From: Caulobacterales bacterium RIFOXYB1_FULL_67_16
GTDB lineage: Bacteria > Pseudomonadota > Alphaproteobacteria > Caulobacterales > Caulobacteraceae
Direction of reading: 5' to 3'
NCBI GenBank assembly: GCA_001796045.1
Contig: MGLN01000019.1
Coordinates: forward strand, 1-5,881
DNA length: 5,881 bases
Shown here piece after piece: positions 3,614-5,881 of the stretch; within the stretch, counting starts at the first letter, position 1, and each line of letters begins with the position of its first letter. The translations under genes were made by a program, and so were the position numbers. The notes beneath the pieces were generated by a model that was not told the origin of the DNA, did no database searches, and saw only the letters and a list, made by a program, of their open reading frames with translations.

Positions 3614-5692
3614 ATGCCCCGCACGCATAAAATCGAAGACTACCGCAACTTCGGCATCATGGCCCACATCGACGCGGGCAAGACGACGACGACCGAGCGG
3701 ATCCTGTACTACACGGGCAAGTCGCATAAGATCGGCGAAGTCCACGACGGCGCCGCGACCATGGACTGGATGGACCAGGAGCAGGAACGCGGCATCACCA
3801 TCACGTCGGCCGCGACGACCGCCTTCTGGAAAGAAAAGCGCCTCAACATCATCGACACCCCCGGCCACGTGGACTTCACCATCGAGGTCGAGCGTTCGCT
3901 GCGCGTCCTCGACGGCGCCGTGACCGTGCTGGACGGCAACGCCGGCGTCGAGCCGCAGACCGAAACCGTCTGGCGCCAGGCCGACAAGTACCGGGTGCCG
4001 CGTATCGTCTTCGTCAACAAGATGGACAAGATCGGCGCCGACTTCGACAAGTCGGTCGAATCGATCCGCGACCGTCTGGGCGCCAAGGCCGTGCCGATCC
4101 AGTTCCCGATCGGCGCCGAGTCGAACCTGACCGGCCTGGTGGACCTGGTCCGCATGAAGGCCGTGGTCTGGGACAACGACGGCCTGGGCGCGTCCTACAA
4201 GGACGAGGAAATCCCCGCCGACCTGATGGACAAGGCCGTCGAGGCCCGCCAGTACCTGATCGACAATGCCGTGGAACTCGACGACGAGGCCATGGAAGCC
4301 TATCTGGGCGGCGAGGAGCCCTCGGAAGAGACGATCAAGAAGTGCATCCGTAAGGCCGTTCTGACCGGCGCCTTCTACCCGATCCTGTGCGGCTCGGCCT
4401 TCAAGAACAAGGGCGTGCAGACCCTGCTGGACGCCGTTGTCGACTATCTGCCGTCGCCGGTGGACATCCCCCCGACCAAGGGCATCGACTACAAGACCGA
4501 GGAAGAAGTCGAGCGCAAGGCGTCCGACGAAGAGCCCCTGTCGGTCCTGGCCTTCAAGATCATGGACGACCCCTTCGTCGGCTCGCTGACCTTCTGCCGC
4601 CTGTACTCGGGCAAGATGGAAACCGGCATGGGCCTGCTGAACTCGACCCGCGACAAGAAGGAACGCGTCGGCCGCATGCTGCTGATGCACTCCAACAACC
4701 GCGAGGACATCAAGGAAGCTTATGCCGGCGACATCGTCGCCCTGGCCGGCCTGAAGGACACCCGCACTGGGGACACCCTGTGCGACCCGATCAAGTCGCC
4801 GGTTATCCTGGAACGCATGGAATTCCCGGCCCCGGTGATCGAGATCGCCGTCGAGCCCAAGTCCAAGGCCGACCAGGAGAAGCTGGGCGTCGCCCTGGCC
4901 AAGCTGGCCTCGGAAGACCCGTCCTTCACCGTCTCGACCGACCACGAGTCGGGCCAGACGATCTTGAAGGGCATGGGCGAGCTGCACCTGGACATCAAGA
5001 TCGACATCCTGAAGCGCACCTATAAGGTCGAAGCCAATATCGGCGCGCCGCAGGTGGCCTATCGTGAGTCCATCAGCCGCAAGGCCGAGATCGACTACAC
5101 CCACAAGAAGCAGACCGGCGGTACGGGCCAGTTCGCCCGCGTCAAGCTGGTGTTCGAGCCGGGCGAGCCGGGTACGGACTTCGTCTTCGAATCCGCCATC
5201 GTCGGCGGCGCGGTGCCCAAGGAATACATTCCGGGCGTCGAAAAGGGCCTGAAGTCCGCCAAGGACAACGGCCTGCTGGCCGGCTTCCCGGTGATCGACG
5301 TCAAGGCCACCCTGGTGGACGGCGCCTTCCACGACGTCGACTCCTCGGTGCTGGCGTTCGAAATCGCCGCCCGCGCCGCCTTCCGTGAACTGAAGGAAAA
5401 GGGCGGACCCAAGCTGCTCGAGCCGATCATGGCCGTCGAGGTCGTGACCCCGGAAGAGTATCTGGGTTCGGTGATCGGCGACCTGAACGGCCGTCGCGGC
5501 ATGATCCAGGGTCAGGACATGCGCGGCAACGCCACCGTCGTGAACGCCTTCGTGCCGCTGGCCAACATGTTCGGCTATGTGAACACGCTGCGCGGCATGT
5601 CGCAGGGTCGCGCCCAGTTCACGATGCAATATGACCACTACGAACCGGTGCCGCAGCACGTCGCCGACGAAGTGATCAAGAAGTACGCCTAA
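3614..5692 (+). CDS. fusA: Translation elongation factor G (EF-G)
   Basis: EF-G is the cytoplasmic GTPase that drives tRNA-mRNA translocation and, with RRF, ribosome recycling. The 692-residue product is complete. The G domain shows G1 AHIDAGKTT (17-25), G2 RGITI (59-63), G3 DTPGH (81-85, with the catalytic His at 85), G4 NKMD (135-138) and G5 GSAF (260-263), with the G' insertion between G4 and G5. Domain II spans roughly 290-400, III 405-480, IV 481-605 and V 606-690. Domain IV carries the FHDVDSS loop, with H573 at the tip that enters the decoding site (H583 in E. coli). The length and the single full set of motifs fit canonical fusA rather than the specialised EF-G2 or TetM-type proteins, as does its place between rpsG and tuf. 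It follows rpsG by 148 bp. No frameshift or missing key residue is seen. Confidence 0.99.
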   Translation: MPRTHKIEDYRNFGIMAHIDAGKTTTTERILYYTGKSHKIGEVHDGAATMDWMDQEQERGITITSAATTAFWKEKRLNIIDTPGHVDFTIEVERSLRVLDGAVTVLDGNAGVEPQTETVWRQADKYRVPRIVFVNKMDKIGADFDKSVESIRDRLGAKAVPIQFPIGAESNLTGLVDLVRMKAVVWDNDGLGASYKDEEIPADLMDKAVEARQYLIDNAVELDDEAMEAYLGGEEPSEETIKKCIRKAVLTGAFYPILCGSAFKNKGVQTLLDAVVDYLPSPVDIPPTKGIDYKTEEEVERKASDEEPLSVLAFKIMDDPFVGSLTFCRLYSGKMETGMGLLNSTRDKKERVGRMLLMHSNNREDIKEAYAGDIVALAGLKDTRTGDTLCDPIKSPVILERMEFPAPVIEIAVEPKSKADQEKLGVALAKLASEDPSFTVSTDHESGQTILKGMGELHLDIKIDILKRTYKVEANIGAPQVAYRESISRKAEIDYTHKKQTGGTGQFARVKLVFEPGEPGTDFVFESAIVGGAVPKEYIPGVEKGLKSAKDNGLLAGFPVIDVKATLVDGAFHDVDSSVLAFEIAARAAFRELKEKGGPKLLEPIMAVEVVTPEEYLGSVIGDLNGRRGMIQGQDMRGNATVVNAFVPLANMFGYVNTLRGMSQGRAQFTMQYDHYEPVPQHVADEVIKKYA

Positions 5693-5712
5693 GCTTTTCC
5701 TTTCGGAAAAGC
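5693..5712 (+). terminator. Hairpin immediately after the fusA stop codon
   Basis: GCTTTTCC (5693-5700) pairs with GGAAAAGC (5705-5712) around a TTTC loop, starting on the base after the TAA. No T-run follows. It is probably an mRNA 3'-end or processing hairpin and the first of three in this gap. Confidence 0.45.
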
Positions 5713-5722
5713 GGACCTAAAA

Positions 5723-5745
5723 GCGCCCGGTCCCAAACCGGGCGC
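5723..5745 (+). terminator. GC-rich hairpin between fusA and tuf, possible weak terminator
   Basis: GCGCCCGG (5723-5730) pairs perfectly with CCGGGCGC (5738-5745) around a 7-nt loop. A-rich sequence precedes it and CCTTAA follows. The stem is terminator-grade but the T-tract is poor. Partial termination, or an independent tuf promoter downstream, would be compatible. Confidence 0.5.
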
Positions 5746-5769
5746 CCTTAACCCCCAGACTGCAGGAAC

Positions 5770-5782
5770 CCCCGGTTCGGGG
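5770..5782 (+). other. Small hairpin upstream of the tuf ribosome site
   Basis: CCCCG (5770-5774) can pair with CGGGG (5778-5782) around a GTT loop, ending 4 nt before the tuf AGGAG. An alternative pairing, GAACC with GGTTC, overlaps it. The structure is short and its relevance uncertain. Confidence 0.3.
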
Positions 5783-5786
5783 ACCT

Positions 5787-5791
5787 AGGAG
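5787..5791 (+). promoter_or_regulatory. Ribosome binding site of tuf
   Basis: AGGAG lies 7 nt before the ATG at 5799, a strong site with near-ideal spacing, as expected for one of the most highly expressed genes. Confidence 0.85.
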
Positions 5792-5798
5792 CTAGAGA

Positions 5799-5881
5799 AT
5801 GGCCAAGGAAAAGTTCGAACGCACGAAGCCGCACTGCAACATCGGCACGATTGGTCACGTTGACCACGGCAAGACGACGCT
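5799..5881 (+). CDS. tuf: Elongation factor Tu, N-terminal fragment (runs off the window)
   Basis: EF-Tu is the GTPase that delivers aminoacyl-tRNA to the ribosomal A site. Only the first 27 codons and two bases of the next are present. They read MAKEKFERTKPHCNIGTIGH and continue VDHGKTT. The N-terminus and the G1 P-loop GHVDHGKTT (residues 19-27) are diagnostic of EF-Tu. It lies 106 bp after fusA in the usual str operon order and has its own strong ribosome site. The gene is cut by the window edge, not by a mutation. Many proteobacteria carry a second tuf copy elsewhere; this window cannot show whether that is so here. Confidence 0.97.
   Translation, partial: MAKEKFERTKPHCNIGTIGHVDHGKTT

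Noticed and set aside
3611..5659. A 682-codon open frame antisense to fusA
   Set aside because: It is in exact codon register with fusA, so it can be closed only by TTA, CTA or TCA codons in fusA, which are rare at this GC content. fusA is unmistakable, and the antisense product is a low-complexity sequence rich in Asp, His, Val and Gly.

Overview
The window looks like a GC-rich alphaproteobacterial chromosome, most likely Caulobacteraceae and perhaps Brevundimonas-like. This is inferred from the high GC content, the third-position G/C bias and the style of the S12, S7 and EF-G sequences; no search was run. It falls into two parts.

Left part (about 1-2237): three genes of unknown function. 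Two genes on the minus strand (915-1535, then 21-848) are read in the same direction, 66 bp apart. They encode related proteins with one membrane-spanning segment near the N-terminus, a proline-rich stretch and a periplasmic domain. Both carry a YLD-[IL]-EP motif just after the membrane segment, a C-x13-C-R motif and a FARE motif, so they are diverged tandem paralogs. Their layout recalls TonB/TolA-type proteins, but I see no TonB C-terminal domain. A third gene (1626-2237, plus strand) is divergent from them across a 90 bp gap. It encodes a small, probably secreted helical protein with four cysteines. All three are predicted envelope proteins and use AGG arginine codons.

Right part (about 2238-5881): the streptomycin (str) operon in its usual order, rpsL (S12), rpsG (S7), fusA (EF-G) and the first 27 codons of tuf (EF-Tu), which runs off the window. 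These are core translation genes. rpsL, rpsG and fusA are intact, with family motifs in place. A 298 bp gap before rpsL holds a strong intrinsic terminator for the upstream gene, a second hairpin, and a 17-nt dyad-like motif that occurs twice, the second copy abutting and including the rpsL start codon. Every gap within the operon (81, 148 and 106 bp) contains GC-rich hairpins, including a 15-bp stem between rpsG and fusA.

I find no mobile element, CRISPR array, tRNA or rRNA. The best candidates for something undescribed are the paralogous membrane-protein pair with its divergent secreted neighbour, and the structured non-coding gaps of the str operon, above all the repeated dyad at the rpsL start.
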